Shown in pieces: positions 1 to 9,846 of a DNA stretch of 64,000 nucleotides. The notes below the pieces were generated by a model. It was not told where the DNA came from, made no database searches, and was given only the letters and a program-made list of their open reading frames with translations. The position numbers and the translations under genes are program-made. The stretch's first letter is position 1, and every line of letters begins with the position of its first letter. The DNA comes from Proteus vulgaris. Its GTDB lineage: Bacteria; Pseudomonadota; Gammaproteobacteria; Enterobacterales; Enterobacteriaceae. Location of the stretch: contig NZ_JAEHOQ010000011.1 of assembly GCF_016239305.1 (NCBI RefSeq), positions 1 to 64,000 on the forward strand, read 5' to 3'.

Positions 1-251
1 ATATCATCTTTAATATTTCCTTTTTTATTTTCTTTATATATGTAAAGCATGTTTTTTATTTCTAATAGATAGTCATTAGCCGCATACTCTCCTTTACTGA
101 TAAGTTTTTTTAAATAACTTGATAACAATGACTTTTCTATAATTTCTTCTGATATAATTGTATTGGGTGTGGTATTTACTATATATTCACTAATATCATT
201 TACCAATTCATTTATTATTAAACTAATTGATTCTATTTTCACATTATCCAT
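1..251 (-). CDS. Hypothetical protein, 3' end cut by the window edge
   Basis: An open frame runs from an ATG at 251 leftward off the window, giving 83 complete codons without a stop. An AAGGAA ribosome-binding site lies about 8 bases upstream of the ATG. The visible protein begins MDNVKIESISLIINELVND and is rich in Ile, Glu, Lys and Asn with a strongly AT-biased codon use; it looks helical and cytoplasmic, with no signal peptide or membrane segment. I do not recognise the family. It is transcribed in the same direction as thrABC but lies beyond the thr terminator, so it is probably a separate unit. The AT-rich composition would fit horizontally acquired DNA. Confidence 0.5.
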   Translation of the reverse strand, partial: MDNVKIESISLIINELVNDISEYIVNTTPNTIISEEIIEKSLLSSYLKKLISKGEYAANDYLLEIKNMLYIYKENKKGNIKDD

Positions 252-383
252 TTTAAATTCCTTTTATTATTAAACAGAGGATACTTATATAAAGATAAGC
301 ATTGTTATTAAATAAAATAATTTTTTAAATTATTTTATTATTAATTTAAAAAAAGGAAACGATAATAAAATAGACTTTTATAA

Positions 384-418
384 TAAAAAAAGAGCCTTCA
401 CATTTTTGCAAAGGCTCT
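384..418 (-). terminator. Rho-independent terminator of thrABC
   Basis: An 8-bp perfect stem (AGAGCCTT at 391-398 with AAGGCTCT at 411-418) is followed on the minus strand by a run of seven or more T. It lies 26 bases after the thrC stop. Confidence 0.85.
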
Positions 419-444
419 TCATGTTTTTTAAAACTTAAATTACT

Positions 445-1737
445 CTATTTAGGAGCACGCTCTAATAAAAATTCACGTAATTGAGTAAAGTCAGCAGGTA
501 AGCAATGAGAAAGTAGTGGCTTATCAGCACGTTCAGCTAACTCTTTTGGTAATGGTAATTCACCACCTAAAATACGCTCTACACTCTCTTTAAATTTCGC
601 CGGATGTGCAGTACCTAGGAATAAACCGTATTCACCTTCTTGAAGCTCATCACGTAATAAACGATATGCAACTGCAGCATGAGGCTCTGAAATATACCCT
701 TTTTTTGCAAGCTCACGTACCGTTTCTTCAGTTGTTTCATCATTCACTGCGCCATGTGAAAGATCAGAAAGATCCCACTCTTTACGACGATACAATTCCT
801 CAATACGTGGCCAGTTATTCGGTTGGCTAACATCCATTGCATTAGAAAGTGTTGCTACAGTACGATGAGGTTCCCATTTACCATTATCTAAATAGCGAGG
901 AACCGTATCATTTACGTTTGTTGCTGCAATAAAGCGTTTAACAGGTAATCCTAAAGATTTTGCTAATAGGCCAGCAGTTAAATCACCAAAGTTACCACTT
1001 GGCACAGAGATCACGAGTTGTTCATGTTTTTCAGCAGGGATTTGGGCAACAGCTTCAAAGTAATAACAAATTTGAGCCAATAGTCGGCTGATATTGATGG
1101 AGTTTGCTGAATTCAAATGCATTGTTTTCTTTAAAAACTCATCATCAAAAGCTTGTTTTACTAATGATTGGCAAGCATCAAAGTCATCTTTAATTGCAAC
1201 AGTGTGAATATTTTCACCTAATGTACAGAACAGTTTTTCCTGTAATGGGCTAATTTTGCCTTCAGGATAAAGAATAACAACTTGTACATTTTCTAATTTG
1301 TAGAATGCATGAGCAACGGCAGCACCAGTATCACCAGATGTTGCAGTTAAAATAGTTACAGGTTGATTGCCCGCAACTTCTGACAACATCTGCGCCATAA
1401 AGCGTCCACCAAAGTCTTTAAATGCTAATGTTGGACCATGGAAAAGCTCTAAACAACTAATGTCGTCTTCAACCTGAGTCACAGGTGCAGGAAATGCAAA
1501 TGCAGTGTTAATTCGTTTTGCTAATACATCAGCAGGAATTTCATCACCAATAAATGCAGTTAAAATACGGCTACTGCGCGTTGCAAAATCAAGCGCTAAT
1601 AATTCATCAATTTCAGTTTTAGAAAACGACGGTAAGTCTTGTGGAAAAAAGAGACCTTGGTGTTTACCTAAACCTTGCTTTACCGCTTGAGCAAAGCTAA
1701 CTTGCTCTTGATTATCTTTCAAATTGTATAATTTCAT
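445..1737 (-). CDS. thrC: Threonine synthase
   Basis: ThrC converts O-phosphohomoserine to threonine with pyridoxal phosphate (PLP), the last step of threonine synthesis in the cytoplasm. The 430-residue protein has the usual length of the enterobacterial enzyme. The PLP-lysine region HGPTLAFKDFGG is near residue 107, and the phosphate-binding SGNFGD motif is near residue 250. The start ATG at 1737 lies 3 bases after the thrB stop, so the two are translationally coupled. It is the last gene of thrLABC and is followed by the terminator at 384-418. Expression should follow the thr attenuator. Confidence 0.97.
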   Translation of the reverse strand: MKLYNLKDNQEQVSFAQAVKQGLGKHQGLFFPQDLPSFSKTEIDELLALDFATRSSRILTAFIGDEIPADVLAKRINTAFAFPAPVTQVEDDISCLELFHGPTLAFKDFGGRFMAQMLSEVAGNQPVTILTATSGDTGAAVAHAFYKLENVQVVILYPEGKISPLQEKLFCTLGENIHTVAIKDDFDACQSLVKQAFDDEFLKKTMHLNSANSINISRLLAQICYYFEAVAQIPAEKHEQLVISVPSGNFGDLTAGLLAKSLGLPVKRFIAATNVNDTVPRYLDNGKWEPHRTVATLSNAMDVSQPNNWPRIEELYRRKEWDLSDLSHGAVNDETTEETVRELAKKGYISEPHAAVAYRLLRDELQEGEYGLFLGTAHPAKFKESVERILGGELPLPKELAERADKPLLSHCLPADFTQLREFLLERAPK

Positions 1738-1740
1738 GAC

Positions 1741-2670
1741 TTACCCTATCTGTCTTGCGCCACGCGTATCTAAACGGCAGATATGCACAAAACCTTCACT
1801 ATTTTGTACATAATGTTGTTTTAACCATTCGGCCATATCTTGTGCGATTTCTAATGAATCAGTAATGGTAAAAAGAGTAGGACCTGAGCCTGAAATACCA
1901 CAAGCTAACGCCCCTTTCTTTTGTGAAGCTTCTCTGGCTTTTTCAAATCCTGGAAGCAACTGAGTGCGATAAGGTTCTGCTATCACATCTTTCATTAAAT
2001 TTGCCGCTAACTCAGGTTGTTGAGTATGACAAGCATGAATAAAACCTGATAAATAGCGTCCGTGATTAATGATATCTGCCTTAGCATATTCTTTTGGCAA
2101 TATGGCTCTGGCTTGCGCAGTAGAGACCTTAATTCCAGGATAAGCCATTACCCAATACCAGTCTTCAAATGTAGGTACAGATTGGCAAATGACACCATTT
2201 TGCTCAAGAATGAGTTGTAGACCACCTAAATAACAAGGTGCAACATTATCATAATGCACACTCCCTGAAATACGCCCTTCTAATTCACCCATCATTAATA
2301 ATAATTGTCTTTCGCTGAAAGGCTTTTTAGCGAATTCATTAAGTGCAACTAATGCAGCAACAACAGAACAAGCACTTGATCCTAAACCAGAACCAATTGG
2401 CATATTTTTTTCTAAAACCATTGCCACAGGAAGTTCTTTGCCTAGTTTTTCACAGAATAGCTGCCAACATTGATACACAATATTTTGTTTAGGATCAGCG
2501 GGTAATTTGCTGACAAAGTGCCCTTTACTTTCCAGTGTAAATGATGAAGCAGCATCAACGGTGACACAATCGCCAAGCAATTGCCCATCAATAGGTGAAA
2601 CCGCGGCACCAAGAACATCAAATCCGACACTCACGTTACCTATTGATGCCGGTGCGTAAACTTTAACCAC
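1741..2670 (-). CDS. thrB: Homoserine kinase
   Basis: ThrB is a GHMP-family kinase that phosphorylates homoserine with ATP. The glycine/serine-rich ATP loop [12 protein letters not shown] lies near residues 87-98, and the C-terminal GHMP motif [10 protein letters not shown] is also present. I chose the GTG at 2670 as start (protein [12 protein letters not shown], 309 residues). It aligns with the E. coli N-terminus (MVKVYAPAS), has a GGGAG ribosome-binding site 8 bases upstream, and lies 2 bases after the thrA stop. An in-frame ATG at 2691 would add seven residues and overlap thrA; it is less likely. Confidence 0.96.
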   Translation of the reverse strand: MVKVYAPASIGNVSVGFDVLGAAVSPIDGQLLGDCVTVDAASSFTLESKGHFVSKLPADPKQNIVYQCWQLFCEKLGKELPVAMVLEKNMPIGSGLGSSACSVVAALVALNEFAKKPFSERQLLLMMGELEGRISGSVHYDNVAPCYLGGLQLILEQNGVICQSVPTFEDWYWVMAYPGIKVSTAQARAILPKEYAKADIINHGRYLSGFIHACHTQQPELAANLMKDVIAEPYRTQLLPGFEKAREASQKKGALACGISGSGPTLFTITDSLEIAQDMAEWLKQHYVQNSEGFVHICRLDTRGARQIG

Positions 2671-2672
2671 GT

Positions 2673-5132
2673 TTAAACTCCCAATTTCCATGATAAGGTA
2701 CGTAATACATCTGCAAACACTCCAGCGGCAGTAACATCATTACCTGCACCATATCCACGTAACACCAATGGAATTGGCTGATAGTAGCGAGTGTAAAAGG
2801 CTAAAGCATTTTCACCATTTTTTACTTTAAACAGAGGATCATTAGCATCAACAGCCATCATTTTAACTTGACATTGACCTTCATTAATAACACCAACATA
2901 GCGTAATACTTTACCTGCTTTTTGTGCTTCTTCGACTTTAGCGTCAAATTCAACATCCACTTGAGGTAAACGATTTAAGAAACTTGCAATATCACCTGTG
3001 CTGTCAAATGAAGTCGGTAACACTGGCTCTACATCGATATCACTTAACTCTAATTTATAACCTGCTTCACGGGCTAAAATCAGCAATTTACGCGCAACAT
3101 CCATCCCCGAAAGATCATCACGAGGATCTGGTTCTGTAAAACCTTTTTCTTTCGCTGAAAACGTTGCTTCTGACAAACTCTTACCTTCGTCTAATTGGCC
3201 AAAAATATAAGAGAGTGAGCCGGAAAGAATACCATTAAACTGAACCAACTCATCACCAGCATTAAGCAAATTTTGTAAGTTTTCAATAACTGGCAAACCT
3301 GCTCCCACGTTAGTGTCATACAAAAATTTACGACGTGAAGCTTCAGCGGCTTGTCGGATTTGATAGTAATAATCCATCGATAGCGTATTCGCTTTTTTGT
3401 TTGGTGTAACCACATTAAAACCATTTTGTAAGAAATTTGCGTATTGTTGCGCAATTTCCTCATTTGATGTGCAATCTACAATCACTGGATTTAAGAAGTG
3501 GTACTCTTTTTCTAAGCGAATAAGCTGACTAAAACTAAAAGGTGTTTTGGCTTCTTTTAAGGCTTGTTGCCAATTATCTAAATCAATGCCTTGCATATTC
3601 GTTAACATGGCGCGTGAATTGGCAATACCGCATACACGAAGGTCAATGTGCTTATTTTTCAACCATGCCTGTTGACGATGAATTTGTTCGATTAATGCAT
3701 TACCTACACCACCCGCACCAATCACAAAAACTTCAACAATTTGATTTGTGTTGAATAGCATTTGGTGACATAAACGTACCGCATTAATTGCTGAGTCATT
3801 TGCAATAACCGCAGAAATAGAGCGTTCAGACGATCCTTGGGCAATGGCAACAATATTAATATTGCCTCGTGTTAATGCAGAGAAGAATCGTGCTGAAATC
3901 CCTTTCAGAGTACGCATACCATCACCCACGACGGAGATAATCGCTACATTTTCCATGATATCTAATGGATCAAGTACACCATCTTTTAATTCTAAATAGA
4001 ATTCATCTGATAATGCTTTTTGCGCTCTCATTAATTCTTTTTGTGGCACACAAAAGCTGATGCTGTATTCAGAAGAAGACTGTGTAATAAGAACAACAGA
4101 AATACCTGCTCTCGACATCACAGAGAATACGCGAGCCGCCATCCCCACCATACCTTTCATACCCGGGCCTGATACGTTGATCATTGCCATGTTATTAAGG
4201 TTAGTGATCCCTTTAACTGGGGTACTCTCATCTTTTTGGCCATCACCAATCAATGTACCCGGTGCATCGGGATTACCTGTATTTTTAATCAAACAAGGAA
4301 TTTGGAATTGGGCGATTGGAGCAATAGTACGAGGATGAAGTACTTTAGCACCGAAGTAAGAGAGTTCCATTGCTTCTTGATATGACATGCCCTTTAATAA
4401 ACGAGCATCAGGCACTAAACGTGGATCACAGGTATAAACACCGTCAACATCGGTCCATATTTCACAGCATTCAGCACGTAAACAGGCTGCTAATACTGCA
4501 GCAGAGTAGTCTGACCCATTGCGACCTAATACAACCAGTTCACCTTTTTCATTACCTGCGGTAAAACCAGCCATTAAAATCATATCGTCTTTTGCGATAT
4601 TAAGTTCCAAGATGCGACGAGTAGATTCAGGAATATCAACGGTAGATTCTAGATAGTGACCTTGTGCGAGTAAGTTTTTTACAGGATCAACAACTGTGAC
4701 ATTATAACCACGAGCTTGTAAAACAGACTCCATAATAGCGATAGAGAGCTTTTCACCACGACAAATCATTGCCGCATTAATGCTATCAGGGCATTGACCT
4801 AACAAAGAAATACCATGAAGGATATGTCTAATTTCAGCAAATTCACGCTCAACTTTATCTTTTAAACGTTCATAATCGAAACCAGGCTGTTTTTCTCTTA
4901 AACCTTGTAATAAATCGGCAAAAATTTGTTCGGCTTCACGTACTTGAGTGAGAGGATCTTCGCCTTCTGCCGTTTTTTCAATCATTGCAACCAAATAATT
5001 CGTTATTTTGGCTGGTGCTGATAATACAAGAGCGACTTGTCCTTGCTCTCTTTTTTTCTCAGCGATATCAGCAACATTCAGCACACGCTCTGCATTGGCA
5101 ACTGAAGTTCCCCCAAATTTTAACACTCGCAT
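2673..5132 (-). CDS. thrA: Bifunctional aspartokinase I / homoserine dehydrogenase I
   Basis: ThrA catalyses the first and third steps of the aspartate-to-threonine pathway. The N-terminal aspartokinase domain starts with the catalytic KFGGTS motif (residues 5-10). Two ACT-type regulatory segments occupy the middle (about 310-460). The homoserine dehydrogenase domain begins with the Rossmann motif [17 protein letters not shown] near residue 468. Starting at the ATG at 5132 the protein is 819 residues, close to the E. coli length, with AGGAGA about 6 bases upstream. An upstream in-frame start at 5171 is rejected because it lies inside the attenuator stem. It heads the thrABC coding block. Confidence 0.97.
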   Translation of the reverse strand: MRVLKFGGTSVANAERVLNVADIAEKKREQGQVALVLSAPAKITNYLVAMIEKTAEGEDPLTQVREAEQIFADLLQGLREKQPGFDYERLKDKVEREFAEIRHILHGISLLGQCPDSINAAMICRGEKLSIAIMESVLQARGYNVTVVDPVKNLLAQGHYLESTVDIPESTRRILELNIAKDDMILMAGFTAGNEKGELVVLGRNGSDYSAAVLAACLRAECCEIWTDVDGVYTCDPRLVPDARLLKGMSYQEAMELSYFGAKVLHPRTIAPIAQFQIPCLIKNTGNPDAPGTLIGDGQKDESTPVKGITNLNNMAMINVSGPGMKGMVGMAARVFSVMSRAGISVVLITQSSSEYSISFCVPQKELMRAQKALSDEFYLELKDGVLDPLDIMENVAIISVVGDGMRTLKGISARFFSALTRGNINIVAIAQGSSERSISAVIANDSAINAVRLCHQMLFNTNQIVEVFVIGAGGVGNALIEQIHRQQAWLKNKHIDLRVCGIANSRAMLTNMQGIDLDNWQQALKEAKTPFSFSQLIRLEKEYHFLNPVIVDCTSNEEIAQQYANFLQNGFNVVTPNKKANTLSMDYYYQIRQAAEASRRKFLYDTNVGAGLPVIENLQNLLNAGDELVQFNGILSGSLSYIFGQLDEGKSLSEATFSAKEKGFTEPDPRDDLSGMDVARKLLILAREAGYKLELSDIDVEPVLPTSFDSTGDIASFLNRLPQVDVEFDAKVEEAQKAGKVLRYVGVINEGQCQVKMMAVDANDPLFKVKNGENALAFYTRYYQPIPLVLRGYGAGNDVTAAGVFADVLRTLSWKLGV

Positions 5133-5155
5133 ACAACTCTCCTGATTTTTTACCC

Positions 5156-5184
5156 AAAAAAAAACCCGCATTTCTCAATGCGGG
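5156..5184 (-). terminator. thr operon attenuator terminator
   Basis: A perfect 8-bp stem (CCCGCATT at 5165-5172, AATGCGGG at 5177-5184) with a 4-base loop is followed on the minus strand by nine T. It lies between the leader peptide stop and thrA, as expected for threonine/isoleucine attenuation. Confidence 0.9.
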
Positions 5185-5203
5185 CTTTTTCGATTTTCGT
5201 TTT

Positions 5204-5287
5204 TTATATGCGACAGCCCGTCCCGCAATATAAAATTCCGGTGGTGGTGGTAATAATTGTCATTTTAGCTGGGCTGTAAATACGCAT
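5204..5287 (-). CDS. thrL: thr operon leader peptide
   Basis: A 27-codon frame on the minus strand starts with ATG at 5287 and stops with TAA at 5204. The peptide contains TIITTTTGI, a run of threonine and isoleucine codons, the two amino acids that control the E. coli thr operon. It is followed 20 bases later by the attenuator hairpin. When charged tRNA-Thr and tRNA-Ile are plentiful, the ribosome clears the run and the terminator forms. The control run is shorter than in E. coli, and the C-terminal part (LYCGTGCRI) differs. Confidence 0.9.
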   Translation of the reverse strand: MRIYSPAKMTIITTTTGILYCGTGCRI

Positions 5288-5326
5288 AACTATCCTGTCT
5301 GTCTCAAATTTAGTTTGACTATATAC

Positions 5327-5355
5327 TGGTTAAAGCAAAGCGAGAGAGATGTCAA
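5327..5355 (-). promoter_or_regulatory. Probable thr operon promoter
   Basis: On the minus strand a consensus -35 (TTGACA, 5350-5355) is separated by 17 bp from a weak -10 (TAACCA, 5327-5332). It lies about 40 bp upstream of thrL. A TATATA at 5320-5325 is an alternative -10 with poor spacing. Confidence 0.45.
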
Positions 5356-5942
5356 ATTTTTTATTTTTTTTACTCAAAAAACAAACTCTACTTAAATGAA
5401 ATTTATTCGAGCACTACCCCTATTGTAGTATAGTTATTCCTATCACAAAGGGATAAACAAAGAAAATAAAGCTACTATTTTGGAGTTATTTGGGTATTTG
5501 TACTTTTATAAGGAATAAGGTATTTTAGGCTCCTTTAATTTGTGTAACAAAACTGGTAAAAAAAATAATCCCCACTATATTTAACATATATTTTTCTTTT
5601 ACATTACATAAATCAAATTATATAGTTAACTATTGAAATCAGGGTTAAGCTGTTATCTTGATTTTGATATGTGTCAACAAAAGTTAGCTTTTTAGATGGT
5701 ATTTAATACAACTGGTGTTATATTGCTGTTAATAGACTATGGGCGTTTTGCATTCTGATTTTAGCGTTCATTGTCGATTAAAATCGTAATTTTTTTGTAA
5801 TAACGTGATGGTTATTTATCGAATTTCAATCTGGGTCTAGTTTTTGCGTGCTAATAACAAAAATGAATAACCACACAAGTGCACACACAGAAGTTAAACA
5901 CAGATTTCCTTTTTCTATTTTTGGTAATTTTAGGTAGCAAAT
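5356..5942. other. Divergent thr-arcA intergenic region
   Basis: This is an AT-rich gap of nearly 590 bases between the thr promoter and arcA. The only motif seen is a partial FNR-like half-palindrome, TTGATTTTGATATG at 5658-5671 (7 of 10 conserved positions). arcA of E. coli is FNR-activated, so this is plausible but weak. The long distance to arcA suggests a long 5' leader. The small genes found between arcA and thrL in E. coli (yjjY, yjtD) are not present. Confidence 0.4.
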
Positions 5943-6659
5943 ATGCAAACCCCGCACATTCTGATTGTTGAAGACGAAGTAGTTACTCGTAATACCCTGA
6001 AAAGCATATTCGAAGCTGAAGGGTATATCGTACACGAAGCCACTGATGGCAACGAAATGCACAATGTTCTATCTGATCATGATATTAATCTGGTCATTAT
6101 GGATATTAACCTTCCTGGTAAAAATGGGCTGTTACTGGCTCGTGAATTACGTGAACAGGCAAGTGTTGCATTAATGTTCCTAACAGGTCGTGATAATGAA
6201 GTGGATAAAATCTTAGGCCTAGAAATTGGTGCCGATGATTACATTACTAAACCCTTTAACCCACGTGAATTAACGATTCGTGCTCGTAACTTATTGTCAC
6301 GCACCATGAATTTAGTTAATGGCACAGAAGAACGTCGTTTAGTCGAGAGCTATAAATTCAATGGTTGGGAGCTTGATATTAATAGTCGCTCACTGATCAG
6401 TCCTGCTGGTGAACAATACAAATTACCACGCAGTGAATTTCGTGCGATGCTACATTTTTGCGAGAATCCAGGAAAAATCCAAACTCGTGCAGAATTACTG
6501 AAGAAAATGACAGGCCGTGAATTGAAGCCTCATGATCGTACTGTTGACGTTACTATTCGTCGTATTCGTAAGCATTTCGAATCTACACCAGATACACCTG
6601 AAATCATTGCCACAATCCATGGTGAAGGTTATCGTTTCTGTGGTGATTTAGACGAGTGA
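5943..6659 (+). CDS. arcA: Aerobic respiration control response regulator ArcA
   Basis: ArcA is the DNA-binding partner of the ArcB sensor (encoded at 46983-49319) and represses aerobic metabolism when the quinone pool is reduced. The receiver domain (1-120) carries the acidic pocket ED at 10-11, phospho-acceptor Asp54 in VIMDINLPG, and Lys103-type KPFNP. The OmpR-type winged helix occupies about 135-235 ([14 protein letters not shown]). The 238-residue length matches E. coli ArcA. Its start is ATG at 5943 with AGG upstream. It is followed by a strong terminator and is monocistronic. Confidence 0.97.
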   Translation: MQTPHILIVEDEVVTRNTLKSIFEAEGYIVHEATDGNEMHNVLSDHDINLVIMDINLPGKNGLLLARELREQASVALMFLTGRDNEVDKILGLEIGADDYITKPFNPRELTIRARNLLSRTMNLVNGTEERRLVESYKFNGWELDINSRSLISPAGEQYKLPRSEFRAMLHFCENPGKIQTRAELLKKMTGRELKPHDRTVDVTIRRIRKHFESTPDTPEIIATIHGEGYRFCGDLDE

Positions 6660-6688
6660 TTTGATTTTATCTCGAACACTCAACTAAT

Positions 6689-6725
6689 AAAAAACCCCTG
6701 AAATAAAATTCGGGGGTTTTCTTTT
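6689..6725 (+). terminator. Terminator of arcA
   Basis: The stem AAAACCCCTGAA / TTCGGGGGTTTT has a short AT loop and is followed by CTTTTAT. It begins 30 bases after the arcA stop. Confidence 0.85.
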
Positions 6726-6871
6726 ATGTAGTATCGCATTAATAAAATGACAAAAGATAAAAATTGATCTCAACGACTATTTTGAAAAAAAATATAGCTA
6801 CTTTTTAAAAAAAATTTTAAACCTTATTCATATTAATTTTATTAATCATTAAGTTATCTAATAATTAAAAA

Positions 6872-7348
6872 TTACTCTTTCCACGGCATAATAGGCACCG
6901 CACTGATCGCATTTTTTGGTGAACCATCAATAACTTTATCGGAATAAGTTAGATAAATCAGCGCATGACGTTCTTTATCGTAAAAACGGACGACTTGAAG
7001 CTTTTTAAAAACCAAAGAAGTTCTTTTCTGGAAAACTACATCACCTCGGTTTTTTCCTTTAATGACCTTTTCACTGAGTTCTATAGGTCCCACTTGTTGA
7101 CAAGAAATTGCCGCATCCGCCGTATCTTCAGCAAGACCCAAGCTTCCTGAGATCCCTCCTGTTTTTGCACGACTTAAATAACAAGTCACATTTTTAACTT
7201 CAGGATCATCAAATGCTTCAATCACAATTTTATGGTTAGCACCAAAAAACTTAAATACGGTATCGACGTAACCTATTTCTTCTGCTTTTGCCATCAAAGA
7301 AAAAGGGAGTAAGATAGACACTGCTAGCATCTTTTTGAAATTTAACAT
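6872..7348 (-). CDS. creA: CreA family periplasmic protein
   Basis: This small exported protein of unknown biochemical role belongs to the CreA family. Residues 1-22 form a signal peptide ([20 protein letters not shown], then KA-EE). The mature part keeps the family blocks [40 protein letters not shown], and the C-terminal [14 protein letters not shown], with cysteines at about 56 and 83 that could form a disulfide. The length of 158 residues is normal. In E. coli creA heads creABCD next to arcA; here it lies between rob and arcA but creB, creC and creD are absent. Confidence 0.93.
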   Translation of the reverse strand: MLNFKKMLAVSILLPFSLMAKAEEIGYVDTVFKFFGANHKIVIEAFDDPEVKNVTCYLSRAKTGGISGSLGLAEDTADAAISCQQVGPIELSEKVIKGKNRGDVVFQKRTSLVFKKLQVVRFYDKERHALIYLTYSDKVIDGSPKNAISAVPIMPWKE

Positions 7349-7551
7349 ATTTACTTTGTTCCATTGAAAAGATGAGAGAATAATTAGGCCTAGAATAAAA
7401 CAATCTTTTGCTAACTGATAGAAGAATTTGTGTACATCAGTCGCTGAAAAAGACTATATTTTACGATTGTCTAACAATATAACTTGTTATAGATATTCAG
7501 GCTATTTACCATTTACCGCAATAAATAAACGAATATGACTAAGGGAGATGT

Positions 7552-8460
7552 ATGGATCAAACCAACATCATACGTGATTTGCTCGCTTGGCTTGATAGTA
7601 ACCTCGATAAGCCATTATCCCTCGATAATGTCGCAACCAAAGCAGGTTACTCCAAGTGGCATCTACAACGCATGTTTAAAGAAGTTACAGGACAAGCGAT
7701 TGGTTCTTATATTCGTTCAAGGCGTCTATCTCGTGCGGCCGTTGCATTACGTTTAACGAGCCGCCCCATTTTAGACATTGCTTTGCAATATCGTTTTGAT
7801 TCCCAACAGACGTTTACCCGTGCTTTTAAAAAGCAATTTGATAGAACTCCAGCACTTTATCGTCGTACTGATGAATGGTGCGCTGTAGGAATTTGTCCTC
7901 CTATTACCTTAGATCCTCAAAATTTACCAAAATGGGAATTTGTACAATTACCTGAGAAAAAACTTATTGGTATTGAACAAACCTGTAGCCATACACTTGA
8001 GCAATGGGCAGAAGCTTGTTCTGATATGCGCCAAACATTCTGGCGTTACTATATGAGCAAAATAAATGCGGTTCCTCGCCAAGTTTATGGTCTTCATCAT
8101 GCACAACATAGTGATGAACATGAAGATGAGCAACGTGTGCTTTATACCACAGCCGTTGAGCCTGACTATACGACATTTATTGAGGATGATGCAGCCAATG
8201 AAGTCTCATTAGCAGGTGGTGATTACATTCGCTTTGATTTCGAAGGTGAGGCCAAAAGAGGGGCAATGCAGGAGTTTTTATTCCTGATTTATGGTGTTTG
8301 TTTACCTAAAATGGGATTAACTCGCCGTAAAGGTTATGACGTCGAAAAATACTATCTTAAAAATGTGCGTTACAGTAATGAGATGGTGACAGAGCCACAA
8401 GATCATATCGAACGCTTTGAATATTACATCCCCATTAAACGTGAAGATGTAGCTGCATAA
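7552..8460 (+). CDS. rob: AraC-family transcriptional activator Rob
   Basis: Rob is a relative of MarA and SoxS that activates genes for multidrug, superoxide and solvent resistance. The N-terminal half carries two helix-turn-helix motifs (SLDNVATKAGYSKWHLQRMFK at about 24-43, and ILDIALQYRFDSQQTFTRAFKK at about 72-93), nearly identical to E. coli Rob. The C-terminal half (about 125-290) is a GyrI-like ligand-binding domain. At 302 residues it is somewhat longer than E. coli Rob (289). It starts with MDQTNIIRDLL after a GGGAGA ribosome-binding site. It is divergent from creA. Confidence 0.95.
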   Translation: MDQTNIIRDLLAWLDSNLDKPLSLDNVATKAGYSKWHLQRMFKEVTGQAIGSYIRSRRLSRAAVALRLTSRPILDIALQYRFDSQQTFTRAFKKQFDRTPALYRRTDEWCAVGICPPITLDPQNLPKWEFVQLPEKKLIGIEQTCSHTLEQWAEACSDMRQTFWRYYMSKINAVPRQVYGLHHAQHSDEHEDEQRVLYTTAVEPDYTTFIEDDAANEVSLAGGDYIRFDFEGEAKRGAMQEFLFLIYGVCLPKMGLTRRKGYDVEKYYLKNVRYSNEMVTEPQDHIERFEYYIPIKREDVAA

Positions 8461-8461
8461 G

Positions 8462-8506
8462 AAAAAGCTCTCTTGATAGTCACTTCAAAGAGAGCTTTTA
8501 TTTTTT
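8462..8506. terminator. Bidirectional terminator between rob and gpmB
   Basis: The arms AAGCTCTCTT (8465-8474) and AAGAGAGCTT (8488-8497) are flanked by A and T runs. They serve rob on the plus strand and gpmB on the minus strand, which converge here. Confidence 0.85.
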
Positions 8507-9152
8507 AGCGTTGAACTTCATCTAATGCTGTATCAGTAAGATGACTCACATCTCCAGCCGTTTCAATCACCCAACCATTGGCAAGCCAAGGGCTATTTTG
8601 ATAATCGACACGAGAGATTGAACAATTACGCAGTCTTAAACGACGTTCTGCATATGCAGGTAATCCCAAAACTGTACTCAGCAAACATCCTAATGCAATA
8701 CCATGGCTCACTAAGAGTGGGCGGCTATTTTCGGGCAAATCAAGGCATTGATTTAACGCAGCCTGCATTCGACTTGCTAATTCAGCCATTGATTCTCCTT
8801 GGGGAATTCGCCCATCAGGTGTACCATCAATCAAACTCTTGCGCCAAGCCTCTTCTTGTGTCTTTAATGTTGCGATCTCTCGCTGTTCAAGAACGCCCAT
8901 ATTGAGTTCACGTAAACGTGAGTCAGTTATCACTTCACAACCACAAGCTTGTGCAATGATTTCTGCCGTTTGACGAGTACGGCCAAGATCGCTTGAGATA
9001 ATGTGGGTAATACCTGCTGATTTTACTTTTTCAGCAACTTGCTGTGCTTGACGCACACCATTTGCTGTTAGTGGGCTATCAGATTGCCCTTGAATACGTC
9101 TCGCCACGTTCCATTCAGTTTCACCGTGGCGAACAAGATAGACCTGTAACAT
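8505..9152 (-). CDS. gpmB: Histidine phosphatase family protein GpmB
   Basis: GpmB belongs to the phosphoglycerate-mutase-like histidine phosphatases. The catalytic motif VRHGETEWN (residues 7-15) holds the phospho-accepting His9, and the second histidine lies in LVSHGIALGCLL near residue 151. Despite its name, enteric GpmB is better viewed as a phosphatase of uncertain substrate than as a glycolytic mutase. The length of 215 residues is standard. It lies divergent from yjjX, with 51 bases between the starts, as in E. coli. Confidence 0.92.
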   Translation of the reverse strand: MLQVYLVRHGETEWNVARRIQGQSDSPLTANGVRQAQQVAEKVKSAGITHIISSDLGRTRQTAEIIAQACGCEVITDSRLRELNMGVLEQREIATLKTQEEAWRKSLIDGTPDGRIPQGESMAELASRMQAALNQCLDLPENSRPLLVSHGIALGCLLSTVLGLPAYAERRLRLRNCSISRVDYQNSPWLANGWVIETAGDVSHLTDTALDEVQR

Positions 9153-9203
9153 ACATTTTTTCCGTTATACTGCTCTAATTTTTCAAAGGATGATTAATTC
9201 ATT

Positions 9204-9740
9204 ATGTATCATGTCATTGCAGCCACTACGAATCCAGCAAAAATCAACGCGATAAAACTCGCTTTTGAGCAAGTGTTCGGTAAAGATACCTTTGATATTG
9301 AAGATATTAATGTCGATAGCCGTGTTCCACAACAACCTATTGGAAATACAGAAACGAGAACTGGCGCACGTCAGCGCGTAATGGCAGCTCGCCAAGTTCG
9401 CCCTGAAGCGGATTTTTGGGTAGGTGTTGAAGCCGGTATTGAAGATGATATGACTTTTGCTTGGATTGTTGTCGAACATGGAAAAATTCGTGGAGAATCA
9501 CGCTCTGCAAGCCTTATGCTGCCAGAGCAGATCTTAAAAGGGATCCGTGAAGGCAGAGAGCTTGGTGATGAAATGGCTTTCTTAACTAAAATTGACAACA
9601 TTAAACAACGTGGTGGTGCAATTGGTTATTTTACCGATGGCCTACTTAGCCGTACTTCTGTTTATCAGCAAGCATTAGTTCTGGCATTAGTGCCTGTGAC
9701 TCACGATATCTATAAAGAACTCAATCAAAAAGAAGATTAA
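9204..9740 (+). CDS. yjjX: Inosine/xanthosine triphosphatase
   Basis: YjjX hydrolyses ITP and XTP, non-canonical nucleotides made by oxidative deamination, and so cleans the nucleotide pool. The protein begins [17 protein letters not shown], a nucleotide-binding loop typical of the family, and keeps the blocks [15 protein letters not shown] and [12 protein letters not shown]. The 178 residues are slightly more than in E. coli (170). It sits between gpmB and trpR in conserved order and ends at a bidirectional terminator. Confidence 0.93.
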   Translation: MYHVIAATTNPAKINAIKLAFEQVFGKDTFDIEDINVDSRVPQQPIGNTETRTGARQRVMAARQVRPEADFWVGVEAGIEDDMTFAWIVVEHGKIRGESRSASLMLPEQILKGIREGRELGDEMAFLTKIDNIKQRGGAIGYFTDGLLSRTSVYQQALVLALVPVTHDIYKELNQKED

Positions 9741-9779
9741 TAATTAATCTGATATGTGTTTTTTTGGTAAAAAAGAAAG

Positions 9780-9816
9780 CAAAAAGCCATTTAATTATTT
9801 GATTAAATGGCTTTTT
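9780..9816. terminator. Bidirectional terminator between yjjX and trpR
   Basis: A long stem pairs AAAAAGCCATTTAAT with ATTAAATGGCTTTTT around a short loop, with T-rich ends on both strands. The genes converge here. Confidence 0.88.
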
Positions 9817-9846
9817 ATTATTCTAAGTTACATTATTATTATGCAA

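Noticed and set aside
2671-2691. ATG start for thrB seven codons upstream
   Set aside because: It overlaps the thrA end. The GTG at 2670 aligns with E. coli ThrB and has its own GGGAG.
5133-5171. In-frame upstream start for thrA
   Set aside because: It begins inside the attenuator stem. The ATG at 5132 has a good ribosome-binding site and gives the KFGGTS motif at the usual place.
5658-5671. FNR site for arcA
   Set aside because: Only 7 of 10 conserved positions match. It is mentioned in the intergenic entry but not called as a site.
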